15,289 nt of DNA from JARYLZ01 sp964388275 (GTDB lineage: Bacteria; Bacteroidota; Ignavibacteria; SZUA-365): positions 1 through 15,289 of the forward strand of contig CAYLZD010000057.1 in NCBI GenBank assembly GCA_964388275.1. Direction: 5' to 3'. The position numbers were made by a program, and so were the translations under genes. Below, one piece after another: positions 14,998 to 15,289 of the stretch. The notes under the pieces are model-generated. The model had not been told where the DNA came from. It was given only the letters and a program-made list of their open reading frames with translations, and did not search any database. Numbering within the stretch: the stretch's first letter is position 1; every line of letters begins with the position of its first letter.

Positions 14998-15289
14998 AAC
15001 TCCGCTCACCTCGTTGTGAGGGAGCTTCGCTCACCTTGTTGTGAGGGAGCTCCGCTCCCGAACCACGCCAACGTTGTGAGGGAGCTTCGCTCCCGAACCA
15101 CACCAACGTTGTGAGGGAACTCCGCTCCCGAACCACACCACGTTGTGAGGGAGTTCCGCTCACCTCGTTGTGAGGGAGCTCCGCTCCCGAACCACAACAC
15201 GTTGTGAGGGAGTTCGGCTCACCTTGCTGTGAGCGAGCTCCGCTCCCGAACCACGCCACGTTGTGAGGGAGCACCGCTCACCTTGTTGT
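14998..15289. repeat. Array of alternating 25-bp and 34/35-bp hairpin repeats
   Basis: Units start with GTTGTGAGGGAGC. Short units (S, 25 bp) end in GCTCACCTT/C; long units (L, 34/35 bp) end in GCTCCCG followed by an AACCACnCCA(A)C tail. The order is partial S (14998-15012), then S 15013, L 15038, L 15073, L 15108, S 15142, L 15167, S 15201, L 15226, S 15260, and a new unit at 15285 cut by the window edge. L units fold as GGGAGC-TTC/TCC-GCTCCC; S units as GTGAG..CTCAC. Stem positions vary while the AACCAC tail stays constant. There are no unique spacers, so this is not CRISPR. The open frames across it are low-complexity artefacts. Confidence 0.92.

Noticed and set aside
14927..15274. 115-codon minus-strand open frame across the hairpin array
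   Set aside because: Its translation is a low-complexity reading of the tandem repeat with frame-dependent motifs, no ribosome binding site and no domain similarity.
14998..15289. CRISPR array
   Set aside because: The units abut with no unique spacers, vary in length in two classes, and vary inside the stem; no cas gene is present in the window.

Overview
The window (about 15.3 kb, mixed strands, GC-rich) looks like chromosomal DNA of an environmental bacterium of the Bacteroidota/Chlorobiota/Ignavibacteriota assemblage. The lineage call is an inference. It rests on a periplasmic two-propeller/Y_Y_Y sensor kinase, TPR-containing histidine kinases with a GIAHE-NPLNFVNNF H-box, a TAnnTTTG-type promoter, weak Shine-Dalgarno signals, and intergenic heptamer tandem repeats. 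There is no rRNA, tRNA, CRISPR array or intact insertion sequence.

Layout. Positions 1-657 hold no convincing gene. They contain short tandem repeats (a 9-mer and several 7-mers), a large nested inverted repeat (276-399) and small hairpins. Positions 658-2726 (minus) are a two-gene unit: a cobalamin-binding-type B12/radical SAM protein, then a 222-aa protein resembling only the second nucleotide-binding/helicase domain of SecA, with the motor motifs missing. Positions 2963-4306 (minus) encode a class C beta-lactamase-family serine hydrolase predicted to be membrane-anchored at both ends. After a divergent 346-bp intergenic region, 4653-9926 (plus) encodes a 1757-aa sensor histidine kinase (signal peptide, beta-propellers, Y_Y_Y, TM, three PAS, GAF-like, HisKA, HATPase). 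Positions 10221-11552 (minus) encode a lipoprotein with three tandem 91-aa LTxxQ (Spy/CpxP-like) units and a clear terminator. Positions 12027-12506 (plus) encode a DUF2721 membrane protein. Positions 12644-14812 (minus) encode a TPR sensor histidine kinase. From about 14998 to the window edge runs an array of alternating 25-bp and 34/35-bp hairpin-forming repeats.

How the genes may work together. Two sensor kinases without receiver or DNA-binding domains lie near an LTxxQ lipoprotein, a membrane protein and an exported serine hydrolase, suggesting an envelope-sensing neighbourhood. This is inference only: the genes alternate in strand and no response regulator lies in the window. The most unusual items are the motor-less SecA-like protein paired with the radical SAM gene, the three-unit LTxxQ lipoprotein, the alternating hairpin array with a lone diverged copy 2.4 kb away, and the heptamer tracts at gene 3' ends.
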